Shown here piece by piece: positions 34,170 to 41,270 of a DNA stretch of 64,000 nucleotides (position 1 is the stretch's first letter; every line of letters starts with the position of its first letter). The notes under the pieces were generated by a model. That model searched no databases. It was not told the origin of the DNA and saw only the letters and a list, made by a program, of their open reading frames with translations. Source of the stretch: SZUA-430 sp964547645 (GTDB lineage Bacteria > Pseudomonadota > Alphaproteobacteria > Micropepsales > Micropepsaceae); assembly GCA_964547645.1 (NCBI GenBank), contig CAZJOM010000002.1, positions 39,187 to 103,186 of the forward strand, written 5' to 3'. The position numbers were made by a program, and so were the translations under genes.

Positions 34170-34589
34170 ATGCCGCTGAAACTCTCTCTTAAGCCGGGTG
34201 AAAAATTCGTGCTGAACGGCGCGGTGCTCACCAACGGCGATCGGCGCGCCAGCTTGGTGATCGAGAATAAAGCATCGATCCTGCGCGACCGCGACATTCT
34301 TCAAGAAGACGAGGCGAACACCCCCGTCAAACGCATCTACTTCCCGATCATGATGCTCTATCTCGATCCGGAGCAGGGTTCGCACTATTACGACGAGTTC
34401 GTGCTGCGTATGAGCGAGTTCATGAATGCGATCACCGACCGCGATGCGCTGGCAACTTGCGTCGCCATCTCGCGGGACGTCTTGCAGACACATTATTACA
34501 AGGCGCTGATCAAGTGCCGGCAGCTCTTCGACTTCGAACAAGCAAGGTTGGGTTATGTCGCTCCAAGCGTATCAGAAAACGCAGCGTAA
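34170..34589 (+). CDS. flbT: Flagellin synthesis repressor FlbT
   Basis: 139 residues. MPLKLSLKPGEKFVLNGAVLTNGDRRASL, FLxxxxxILREKDI-like KASILRDRDILQEDEANTP and KRIYFPIMMLYLDPE are the conserved blocks of FlbT. In Caulobacter FlbT binds flagellin mRNA and promotes its decay until the hook is complete. It overlaps flaF by 35 bases and precedes two flagellin genes on the same strand, the usual order in alphaproteobacteria. Confidence 0.93.
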   Translation: MPLKLSLKPGEKFVLNGAVLTNGDRRASLVIENKASILRDRDILQEDEANTPVKRIYFPIMMLYLDPEQGSHYYDEFVLRMSEFMNAITDRDALATCVAISRDVLQTHYYKALIKCRQLFDFEQARLGYVAPSVSENAA

Positions 34590-34911
34590 CACCGAGTCCC
34601 CGCGAGACACCGAGTATCGGCTGTTCGTGCAGGTGACCCAGGCGTTGATCGAGGCGAACAAGCTGGGCCGGAGCAACTTGCCGGTGCTGGTCGACGCGCT
34701 CGATTGGAACAGGCGGTTGTGGAGCACGCTCGCGTCGGATTGTGCGAGCGAAGCGAACATGTTGCCGCCGGCGCTGCGGGCGCAGTTCATATCGCTGTCG
34801 CTGTGGGTGTCGCGCTTTTCGAGCGATGTCGTCGCGACGGGCGGGTCGTTGGAACCGCTGATCGACGTCAACAAGTCGATCATGGCGGGTCTCGCGCAAC
34901 GCGCGGCTTAG
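34555..34911 (+). CDS. flaF: Flagellar biosynthesis regulator FlaF
   Basis: 118 residues. MSLQAYQKTQRNTESPRDTEYRLF and WNRRLWSTLASDCASEANMLPPALRAQFISLSLWVSRF are characteristic of FlaF. FlaF promotes flagellin translation/secretion and antagonises FlbT. Its ATG lies inside flbT, and a terminator follows at 34975. Confidence 0.93.
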   Translation: MSLQAYQKTQRNTESPRDTEYRLFVQVTQALIEANKLGRSNLPVLVDALDWNRRLWSTLASDCASEANMLPPALRAQFISLSLWVSRFSSDVVATGGSLEPLIDVNKSIMAGLAQRAA

Positions 34912-34974
34912 AAGAGTTTGAGGAAAGAAATGACCGGGTGTGCATCGAATACCCGGCAAAAAGTGCAACTGAAG

Positions 34975-35004
34975 TCGGCCCGCCGTTGTGCGGGCCGAAT
35001 TTTT
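34975..35004 (+). terminator. Rho-independent terminator after flaF
   Basis: TCGGCCCGC and GCGGGCCGA form a perfect 9-bp stem around CGTTGT, followed by ATTTTT. It separates flbT-flaF from the flagellin gene, which has its own sigma-54 promoter 27 bases later. Confidence 0.85.
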
Positions 35005-35030
35005 CCCAAGAGTTCCGCCACGTTTCGCAT

Positions 35031-35045
35031 TGGCACGGCGGTTGC
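35031..35045 (+). promoter_or_regulatory. Sigma-54 promoter of flagellin gene 1
   Basis: TGGCACG-N4-TTGC matches the -24/-12 consensus of RpoN promoters with the correct GG-N10-GC spacing. It lies 76 bases upstream of the flagellin ATG. Late flagellar genes of Caulobacter are RpoN-dependent. A half palindrome CCCGGCAAAAAGTGC at 34952-34966, about 65 bases upstream, may be an activator site. Confidence 0.88.
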
Positions 35046-35120
35046 CAACATGACTAACGAGGTCGAGCGTTCGAAAAGCCGCTCGGTCAACGCAGTCCAG
35101 AATGGAAGGAGCCAAGAACA

Positions 35121-35948
35121 ATGCTGAGCGTCAACACCAACTACGGCGCGATGGTCGCGCTGCAGAGCTTGAACCAGACCAACCAGGATCTGGAGAGCGT
35201 ACAGAGCCGCATCAACACGGGCCTGAAGGTTGCCGGTCCCAAGGACAACGGCGCCGTTTGGGCGATCGCGCAGAATATGCGCATGGACGTCATGGCGCTG
35301 AATGCCGTGACCCAGAGTTTGAACCGCACGCTGAGCGTCGCCGATACGGCGGTCGCGGCCGGTACCTCCATTTCCGACCTGATGAAGGAAATGAAGGAAA
35401 AGGCGCTGGCGGCACGCGATCCCTCGATCGACCAGAACGCCCGTGAGGCGTACAACGCCGACTTTACGGCGCTGCGCGATCAGATCACCAAGACCATTCA
35501 GAACGCCTCGTTCGACGGGTCGAACCTCATCGACGGTTCGGTGGTCGACATTCAGGCGCTGGCCAACGCGGACGGCAATTCGTTCATCACGGTCCCGACA
35601 CGCGACTTGTCGCTGGGCGGCTCGATTATCTCGATCGCCTCGACGGCGACGATCTCGAGCTCGTCGAATGCCAGCGCGATGATCACGACCATTCAGAACT
35701 CGCTCAACGCCCTGAACTTGGCGCTGTCGCAGCTTGGCACCGACTCGAAGAAGGTCGGGATGCACAAGAGCTTCATCGGCAAGCTCTCGGACGAGCTGCA
35801 GAACGGCATCGGCAACCTGGTCGACGCCGACCTTGCCAAGGAAAGTGCGAAGCTGCAGTCGTTGCAGACGAAGCAGCAGCTGGGCATCCAGGCGCTGTCG
35901 ATCGCGAACTCCGCGCCGCAGGTCATCTTGAACCTGTTCCGGGGCTAA
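35121..35948 (+). CDS. Flagellin 1
   Basis: 275 residues, short as usual for alphaproteobacterial flagellins. The N-terminal D0/D1 region is SVNTNYGAMVALQSLNQTNQDL and RINTGLKVAGPKDNGAVWAIAQNMR. The C-terminal D0 is LQSLQTKQQLGIQALSIANSAPQVILNLFRG. The middle holds Ser/Thr-rich stretches (ASTATISSSSNAS) that could carry O-glycans. A strong ribosome site (GGAAGGAG) precedes the ATG. Its product would form the filament and be the likely substrate of the FlmG-like enzyme. Confidence 0.95.
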   Translation: MLSVNTNYGAMVALQSLNQTNQDLESVQSRINTGLKVAGPKDNGAVWAIAQNMRMDVMALNAVTQSLNRTLSVADTAVAAGTSISDLMKEMKEKALAARDPSIDQNAREAYNADFTALRDQITKTIQNASFDGSNLIDGSVVDIQALANADGNSFITVPTRDLSLGGSIISIASTATISSSSNASAMITTIQNSLNALNLALSQLGTDSKKVGMHKSFIGKLSDELQNGIGNLVDADLAKESAKLQSLQTKQQLGIQALSIANSAPQVILNLFRG

Positions 35949-35959
35949 AGACTGAAAGG

Positions 35960-35993
35960 ACGGCGGCGCTCAGGCTCCGGCGCCGCCGTTTCC
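35960..35993 (+). terminator. Rho-independent terminator after flagellin 1
   Basis: ACGGCGGCGC and its complement GCGCCGCCGT pair around a 10-base loop and are followed by TTCCTTGCCTT, 12 bases after the flagellin stop. Confidence 0.8.
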
Positions 35994-36028
35994 TTGCCTT
36001 CCCTTCGAGCCGCAATTTGATCCGTTAC

Positions 36029-36064
36029 GGGCAAGATTTGCCCAGCTCCGGCAAAATTTGCCGG
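36029..36064. promoter_or_regulatory. Two tandem palindromes upstream of flagellin 2, FlbD/ftr-like activator sites
   Basis: GGGCAAGATTTGCCC (36029-36043) and CCGGCAAAATTTGCCGG (36048-36064) are near-perfect palindromes with centres 20 bases apart, about two helical turns. They lie roughly 130-165 bases upstream of the sigma-54 promoter at 36195. This is where an RpoN enhancer-binding protein such as FlbD would bind. Related sequences recur upstream of flagellin 1 and flgB. The 333-base gap between the flagellin genes otherwise holds only the terminator, promoter and downstream repeats. Confidence 0.75.
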
Positions 36065-36194
36065 GTCGTTCTTGCCGCTCAGCCGGCCAGACGCACGCTC
36101 CCAATGATGAGCGGCGGATTACCACGGCGCTTCGTTCGCCCAAGCCAGCCATCGCGATAGTTGAGAAGCACCTAACGGATTCGGTGCGATTTTT

Positions 36195-36209
36195 CGGCAT
36201 GACCATTGC
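36195..36209 (+). promoter_or_regulatory. Sigma-54 promoter of flagellin gene 2
   Basis: CGGCATG-N4-TTGC keeps the GG-N10-GC spacing of RpoN promoters with small departures from consensus. It lies 73 bases before the ATG, almost the same distance as in the first flagellin gene. Confidence 0.8.
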
Positions 36210-36224
36210 GATCTCCGTTCACGG

Positions 36225-36250
36225 GGCAAAACGCTCCATCGGCAAAACGC
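36225..36250 (+). repeat. Two copies of GGCAAAACGC in the flagellin 2 leader
   Basis: GGCAAAACGC occurs at 36225-36234 and again at 36241-36250, between the sigma-54 promoter and the ATG. The spacing is 16 bases. They share the GGCAAA core of the palindromes upstream, so they may be extra activator sites or leader RNA elements, for example for FlbT. Confidence 0.6.
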
Positions 36251-36281
36251 CAAGCTTTGAACCAGAACGGAGATACTTCCT

Positions 36282-37106
36282 ATGCTTTCAGTCAACACCA
36301 ACTACACGGCGATGGTCGCGCTTCAGAACCTGAACTCGACCAATAAAGACCTCGCCGACGTCCAGAACCGCATCAACACCGGTTTGAAGGTTTCCGGCCC
36401 GAAGGACAACGGCGCCATCTACGCGATCGCTCAGAAGATGCGCGCGGACGTTCAGTCGTTCAACGCCGTGAACAACTCGCTCGACCGTACGGTCAGCGTC
36501 GTTGACACCGGTCTCGCGGCCGGTCAGGCCGTGTCTGACCTGTTGAAGGACATGAAGGAAAAGGCGGTTGCGGCGAAGGACGCTTCGATCAGCCAGTCTT
36601 CGCGCGATGCTTACAACACCGAGTTCAAGGCGCTGCGCGACCAGATCACCAAGACGCTCGCGGCTGCGACGTTCGACGGTGCGAACCTGGTCGACGGCAC
36701 GAACTCGAGCGTTGAAGCGCTCGCTTCGGCCGACGGTTCGTCGCTGATCACGTCGGTCGGTCAAGACCTGTCGCTCGGCGGTTCGATCGTGACGGTTGCT
36801 GCGACCGACGTCATCTCGACGGCGGCGCAGGCCTCGACGCTGGTGGCGACGATCGACGCTTCGATCACCGAACTGAACCTCGCTTTGGCGAAGTTGGGTA
36901 CGGACTCGAAGAAGCTCGGCATCCACAAGTCGTTCGTGACCAAGCTGACCGACGAGTTGAAGAACGGCATCGGCAACTTGGTCGACGCCGACCTGGCCAC
37001 CGAAAGTGCGCGCTTGCAGGCCTTGCAGACGAAGCAGCAGCTGGGCATCCAGACGCTGTCGATCGCGAACCAAGCGCCGACCGTGTTGCTGTCGCTCTTC
37101 CGCTAA
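36282..37106 (+). CDS. Flagellin 2
   Basis: 274 residues, a close paralog of flagellin 1: SVNTNYTAMVALQNLNSTNKDL, RINTGLKVSGPKDNGAIYAIAQKMR, and the C-terminal TKQQLGIQTLSIANQAPTVLLSLFR. The central part differs most and is Ser/Thr-rich (TDVISTAAQASTLVATIDAS). Two flagellins with separate RpoN promoters suggest different timing or filament position. A terminator follows. Confidence 0.95.
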   Translation: MLSVNTNYTAMVALQNLNSTNKDLADVQNRINTGLKVSGPKDNGAIYAIAQKMRADVQSFNAVNNSLDRTVSVVDTGLAAGQAVSDLLKDMKEKAVAAKDASISQSSRDAYNTEFKALRDQITKTLAAATFDGANLVDGTNSSVEALASADGSSLITSVGQDLSLGGSIVTVAATDVISTAAQASTLVATIDASITELNLALAKLGTDSKKLGIHKSFVTKLTDELKNGIGNLVDADLATESARLQALQTKQQLGIQTLSIANQAPTVLLSLFR

Positions 37107-37130
37107 GCGACCGTGACGTAAGTTGAGTGG

Positions 37131-37162
37131 CGGGGCCGGTGCGTAATTGCCGGCCCCGTTTT
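37131..37162 (+). terminator. Rho-independent terminator after flagellin 2
   Basis: CGGGGCCGG and CCGGCCCCG form a perfect 9-bp stem around a 10-base loop, followed by TTTTCT, 25 bases after the stop. Confidence 0.88.
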
Positions 37163-37226
37163 CTCAACAGAGTGGAGGGACTCCAAGAACGCCTGTTGAG
37201 ATCGGGTTTGCGAAGGAGGATCGACC

Positions 37227-37559
37227 ATGACAGATCAAATTCAAGTAGCTCCGCCGCCTGTCGTCGCCGTTCCGCGGGCCGCGCCGGTCGTTGCGCCCGA
37301 GGTGGTCGAGCCGGCGAAGAAATCGCAGACCGAAAATCGCAAGAGCGGCGATCAAAGCCGGGGCGAAGACCAGGGCCGGCCGTCGCGCCAACTCTCGATC
37401 ACGCGCAACGAGGACTTGAACGCATTCGTTTATCGCTCGATCGAGATCGAGAGCGGCGATGTCGTGTGGCAATGGCCGTCAGAGGACGTGCTGCGCCGCG
37501 CCGAGAGCTACCGGCAGCGTGACGAAGCTGGAAACCACGCCGTGGACGAGAAGGCTTAG
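37227..37559 (+). CDS. FlaG-like flagellar protein (small)
   Basis: 110 residues. The N-terminal half is Pro/Ala/Val-rich then charged and likely disordered. The C-terminal 45 residues (EDLNAFVYRSIEIESGDVVWQWPSEDVLRRAESYR) match the FlaG pattern of a two-stranded Y-R-S-I-D/E...GE/DVVxQxP followed by an LRxxE helix. FlaG proteins affect filament length. A full AAGGAGG ribosome site is placed 9 bases before the ATG. It follows flagellin 2 and its stop overlaps the convergent MFS gene. Confidence 0.7.
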   Translation: MTDQIQVAPPPVVAVPRAAPVVAPEVVEPAKKSQTENRKSGDQSRGEDQGRPSRQLSITRNEDLNAFVYRSIEIESGDVVWQWPSEDVLRRAESYRQRDEAGNHAVDEKA

Positions 37560-38827
37560 TCTACGAGGTCGGCGCGCAGCGTTTCGGTGGCGCGCCAGTT
37601 GCAATAAGCCGCCAGCAGTTGCGGGATCGCCATCGCAGCAAGACCATACTGCAGCGAATCTTGGCCAAAGCGGGGTGCAAACCCATCGCTGATCGCGCCG
37701 ACGATCGCTGGGCCCAGACCCAATCCGATGAGTGTGCCGACGACGCCGGCCGTGGCGGCCGCTCGTGCGCGGGCGGTACTCGGCGCAAGACGTTGCAGGG
37801 TGGCGGCGGCGGGCGCCAATGTCATGGTTCGGAAGAACGCCTCGCCCGATGAGGCTGCGAAGAGTATGACAATCGTGGGTGCGAATGCCGCCAGGAGCGT
37901 GCACGGTGTTGCCAGCAGCAGCGCCATCGCAGGAAGCCACATCAGCCAACGGGCGTCGCGGGCGGCCAAATAGTCCGACAAACGTCCGCCGAGCCATGTG
38001 CCGCCAAGACCAACGATCGCACCGATAGTGCCGACGACGGCGCCCGCTTCCCCCGGCGTCCAGTGAAAGAAACGAACAACATAGACCGTTCCCCACGCGA
38101 GTCCGCCATAGATGGCGATCGAAGCGAAGGCGGTTGAGGCGATCAGATAGCGGAATGCGGGCTTGCGGGCGAGATCGCTATAGCCCGCCGGTGTTGGAGC
38201 CGCGGCTGCGTGAATGACAACCGGCATCATGCCGCGATTGCGCTTGGGCTCAGGCAGCACCACCGCTGCGACGAAGGCCATCAGAAGGCTCAGGCCGCCG
38301 AGTGCGTAAAATGCGATCCGCCAGTCGAACAGATCGGTCAGAGCACCGCCCAGCGTACCGGCTGCAATGATGCCGGCGGGGCCGCCCATCACATAAATCG
38401 CCATCGCGCGGCCGCGGCGCTTCGGGGGAACATAGTCGGCAATCAGCGATTGGGCGCAAGGGTTGCAACCCGCTTCACCGACCGCCAGTCCGATGCGTGC
38501 GATCGCGAGCTGCTGAAAGGCGACTGCGGCGCCCATCATCGCGGTGCACAAAGCCCAGAAGGTCGCGCAGACAGTGAGAATTCCGGTGCGGCTGATGCGG
38601 TCGGCGCCCCACGCAAGCGGAATGGATGCAAGCGAGAAAACAAGCGCAAAGATGGTGCCCGAGAGGAGGCCGAGTTCGGTGTCGCTCATCCCGAACTCTT
38701 TCTTCACGGGCTCCGCCACAACCGAAAGCAGCTGCCGGTCCATGAGCGATAGACCGATCAGGACCGCCAGAATGACGACATAGAGTGTGGCGCGCCGCGG
38801 CGGCAGCGTGTCGTCTTCGGCGTGCAT
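37556..38827 (-). CDS. MFS transporter (spinster-like)
   Basis: 423 residues with 12 hydrophobic segments. The early LSLMDRQLLSVVAEPVKKEFGMSDTELGLLSGTIFALVFSLASIPLAWGADR contains the D-R and G-x3-D-R MFS motif A region as in spinster-type and organic-anion permeases. IADYVPPKRRGRAMAIY is another typical loop. The substrate is unknown. It separates the flagellin genes from the sugar locus and has no obvious part in either. Confidence 0.82.
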   Translation of the reverse strand: MHAEDDTLPPRRATLYVVILAVLIGLSLMDRQLLSVVAEPVKKEFGMSDTELGLLSGTIFALVFSLASIPLAWGADRISRTGILTVCATFWALCTAMMGAAVAFQQLAIARIGLAVGEAGCNPCAQSLIADYVPPKRRGRAMAIYVMGGPAGIIAAGTLGGALTDLFDWRIAFYALGGLSLLMAFVAAVVLPEPKRNRGMMPVVIHAAAAPTPAGYSDLARKPAFRYLIASTAFASIAIYGGLAWGTVYVVRFFHWTPGEAGAVVGTIGAIVGLGGTWLGGRLSDYLAARDARWLMWLPAMALLLATPCTLLAAFAPTIVILFAASSGEAFFRTMTLAPAAATLQRLAPSTARARAAATAGVVGTLIGLGLGPAIVGAISDGFAPRFGQDSLQYGLAAMAIPQLLAAYCNWRATETLRADLVD

Positions 38828-38932
38828 AGGACCCCTCGTACCGGACCAGCAGTTAGGGGGATTGTGCGAGCGTTGGCAATTGCCGTGGATGGCGAGTGGC
38901 GCGCGCGGTGGTTCGCGCGCGAGGTGTGGACG

Positions 38933-40123
38933 CTACGGCGTCAGTGCCTGTTGCAGCGCGTCAACGACCCGTGCGGGATCGCCGTCGGACATCGAGGGGA
39001 AGAGCGGCAAGCTCAGCGTGCGGCGGTAGTATTCGTCGGCGCCGGCGAGCGTCAACTCGGGTTCCATCTCGCGGTAGAACGGCTGGCGATAGACCGGCAG
39101 GTAATGAACTTGTGTACCGATACCCTTGAGCTGCAATCGGCGCATGAGCGCTGCGCGGTCTACGCCAATCGTTTCAAAATCAATCAAGGCGACGTAGAGG
39201 TGCCAGGCGGGCGTGTTGTTCGGCGTGCGTGCGAGCGGCTTGATGTGTGGGGCCAGTCGCGTCAGCTCGTTATCGTAGATCGCGACCAGATCGCGGCGGC
39301 GGGCGGCAAACTTGTCCAGCTTTTTCAGTTGGCTGGTGCCGAGCGCGCAGAGGACGTCGGGTATGCGGTAGTTCAGGCCCGGCGCGTCCACCTCGTAGTA
39401 CCACGGGTTCGCATTGCGCATGCGATCGTAGGCTTCCGCCGGCTGGACGAACTCCTCGGGATCGCGGCTCATGCCGTGGGTGCGGTCGCGGTAAAGAATG
39501 TCGGCGAGGCGCTGGTCGTTTGCGGTGATTGCGCCGCCTTCGCCCATCGCGATCGTTTTGACCGGATGAAAGGAGAAACAGGTCAGGTCGGCGAACTTGT
39601 TGTCGCCCACGCGATGCACGTTGCCGCCAACGGTGTAGGTTGTGCCGACGGCGTGGCAGGCGTCTTCGATGATGCGCAAGCCCGCTTCGCGCGCGGTCTT
39701 GTGAATGTTGACGAGATCGCCGACCTGGCCCGCGAGATGGACGTTGATGACGGCCTGGGCTTCGCAACGGGTCAGTGCTTCGGCGAGATCATCCGGGCGC
39801 ATCAAGCCGGTGTCGGGGTCGACGTCGGCGAAGACGACCGAGCCGCCGTTCAGGTGGACGGCGTTTGCAGTCGCCAGAAACGTCACCGCTGGCACGATTG
39901 TCGTGGTGCCCGGGCCGAGGTTCAGGGCGCGGACGGCCAGGTGCAAAGCAGCGGTGCCGTTTGTGCAGGCAATGGCACGCTTGGCACCGGTTGCGTTCGC
40001 GAGCGCGCGTTCGAACTCGCCGACGCGCGGGCCGGTCGTCAGATGATCGCTGCGCAGCGCGTCGACGACGGCGGCAATGTCGTCGTCCTCGATCAGTTGG
40101 CGGCCGTAGGGCAGGAAGTTCAT
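38933..40123 (-). CDS. pseC: PseC-type UDP-sugar aminotransferase
   Basis: 396 residues of the DegT/DnrJ/EryC1 aminotransferase family. NFLPYGRQLIEDDDIAAVVDAL and LRSDHLTTGPRV are the PseC opening. GTAALHLAVRAL holds the PLP phosphate-binding site, IIEDACHAVGTTY the PLP-contact Asp, and CFSFHPVKTIAMGEGG the Schiff-base Lys. It makes UDP-4-amino-4,6-dideoxy-N-acetyl-beta-L-altrosamine from the PseB product. Its ATG overlaps the pseB stop (ATGA). Confidence 0.9.
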   Translation of the reverse strand: MNFLPYGRQLIEDDDIAAVVDALRSDHLTTGPRVGEFERALANATGAKRAIACTNGTAALHLAVRALNLGPGTTTIVPAVTFLATANAVHLNGGSVVFADVDPDTGLMRPDDLAEALTRCEAQAVINVHLAGQVGDLVNIHKTAREAGLRIIEDACHAVGTTYTVGGNVHRVGDNKFADLTCFSFHPVKTIAMGEGGAITANDQRLADILYRDRTHGMSRDPEEFVQPAEAYDRMRNANPWYYEVDAPGLNYRIPDVLCALGTSQLKKLDKFAARRRDLVAIYDNELTRLAPHIKPLARTPNNTPAWHLYVALIDFETIGVDRAALMRRLQLKGIGTQVHYLPVYRQPFYREMEPELTLAGADEYYRRTLSLPLFPSMSDGDPARVVDALQQALTP

Positions 40124-41244
40124 GCGAAGTTTTCGGCCAGCATGTTTTGCAGCGCGCGGGCGTCGAGACGTTCCGGGTTCGCGTCGCTGGTGTAAGCGAA
40201 GCCTTCGCGCACGGGTTTGGCGCCGTGTTCGATGTAGGACTCGCGTTGAATGTTGAAGAAGCTCGGCAGGATCACGTAACGGTCGGCGAGCTCCAGCGTT
40301 TGGCGCGCGTCGTCGGCGGGAATCATGATCTCATGCAGCTTTTCGCCGGGGCGGATGCCGATCAGCTTCAGCGGCAGATGCGGTGCCATCGAGCGCGCAA
40401 GTTCGGGCATGCTCATGGAGGGAATCTTCGGCACGAAGATCTCGCCGCCCTGCATCAGCTGCATTGAGGAGAGCACCAGGTTCACGCCTTGTGTCAGTGT
40501 GATCCAAAAGCGGGTCATGCGCTCGTCCGTGATGGGGAGCGCGTCGACTTTCTCGCTGATCAGTTTCTTGAAGAAGGGCATGACGCTGCCGCGGGAACCC
40601 ACGACGTTGCCGTAGCGCACGACCGCGAAGCGGCAGCCGTCGGCGCCGGCGAGGTTGTTGGCGGCGACGAAGATCTTGTCGGCGGCGAGCTTGGAGGCGC
40701 CGTAGAGATTGATCGGGTTTGCGGCTTTGTCGGTCGATAGCGCGATCACGCGCTTCACGCCACGGCGGATCGCGGCTTGGACCACGTTTTCGGCGCCGAT
40801 CACGTTCGTCGCGATGCATTCGAAGGGATTGTATTCGGCGATCGGCACTTGCTTCAGGGCCGCCGCGTGAATGACGTAGTCGACGTCGCGCATCGCCATT
40901 TCAAGGCGGTCGGCGGAACGTACGTCGCCGATGAAGTAGCGCATGAATGGGTAGCGGTCCTGCGGGAACGCTTGCGCCATTTCGTATTGCTTGAGTTCGT
41001 CGCGCGAGAAGATGATCAGCTTCTTCGGCTTGTAGCGTTCGATGACGAGGCGCACGAAGTGTTTGCCGAACGAGCCGGTGCCGCCGGTGACCAACACGGT
41101 CTTATCGTTGAGGTCGATCGCGGGCGCCAAGAAGTCACGTTGGCTTTGAAAGGTGCCGTAAGCGCCTGGCAGCGCTTCGTCGTCGTCGGTCGCGTAGGCG
41201 AGTTTAGGCGGGGTCATGATGAAGTCCCATTTACCGGACATCAT
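40120..41244 (-). CDS. pseB: UDP-N-acetylglucosamine 4,6-dehydratase (inverting), PseB
   Basis: 374 residues. An N-terminal extension of about 45 residues precedes TVLVTGGTGSFGKHFVRLV, the NAD(P)-binding loop. SRDELKQYEMAQ, FIGDVRSADRLEMAM, HAAALKQVPIAEYNP and STDKAANPINLYGASKLAADK (the SDR-type catalytic TDK/YxxxK) are PseB blocks. The reaction is dehydration with C5 inversion, the first step to pseudaminic acid. ATGs at 41241 and 41217 are alternative starts, the latter removing part of the extension. It is downstream of the GH57-like gene. Confidence 0.92.
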   Translation of the reverse strand: MMSGKWDFIMTPPKLAYATDDDEALPGAYGTFQSQRDFLAPAIDLNDKTVLVTGGTGSFGKHFVRLVIERYKPKKLIIFSRDELKQYEMAQAFPQDRYPFMRYFIGDVRSADRLEMAMRDVDYVIHAAALKQVPIAEYNPFECIATNVIGAENVVQAAIRRGVKRVIALSTDKAANPINLYGASKLAADKIFVAANNLAGADGCRFAVVRYGNVVGSRGSVMPFFKKLISEKVDALPITDERMTRFWITLTQGVNLVLSSMQLMQGGEIFVPKIPSMSMPELARSMAPHLPLKLIGIRPGEKLHEIMIPADDARQTLELADRYVILPSFFNIQRESYIEHGAKPVREGFAYTSDANPERLDARALQNMLAENFA

Positions 41245-41270
41245 CCTTACCTAGTATGCTGAACAAAGGG

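Noticed and set aside
38822..40195. 457-codon open frame antisense to pseC
   Set aside because: It is a shadow of the aminotransferase gene with no recognisable motif.
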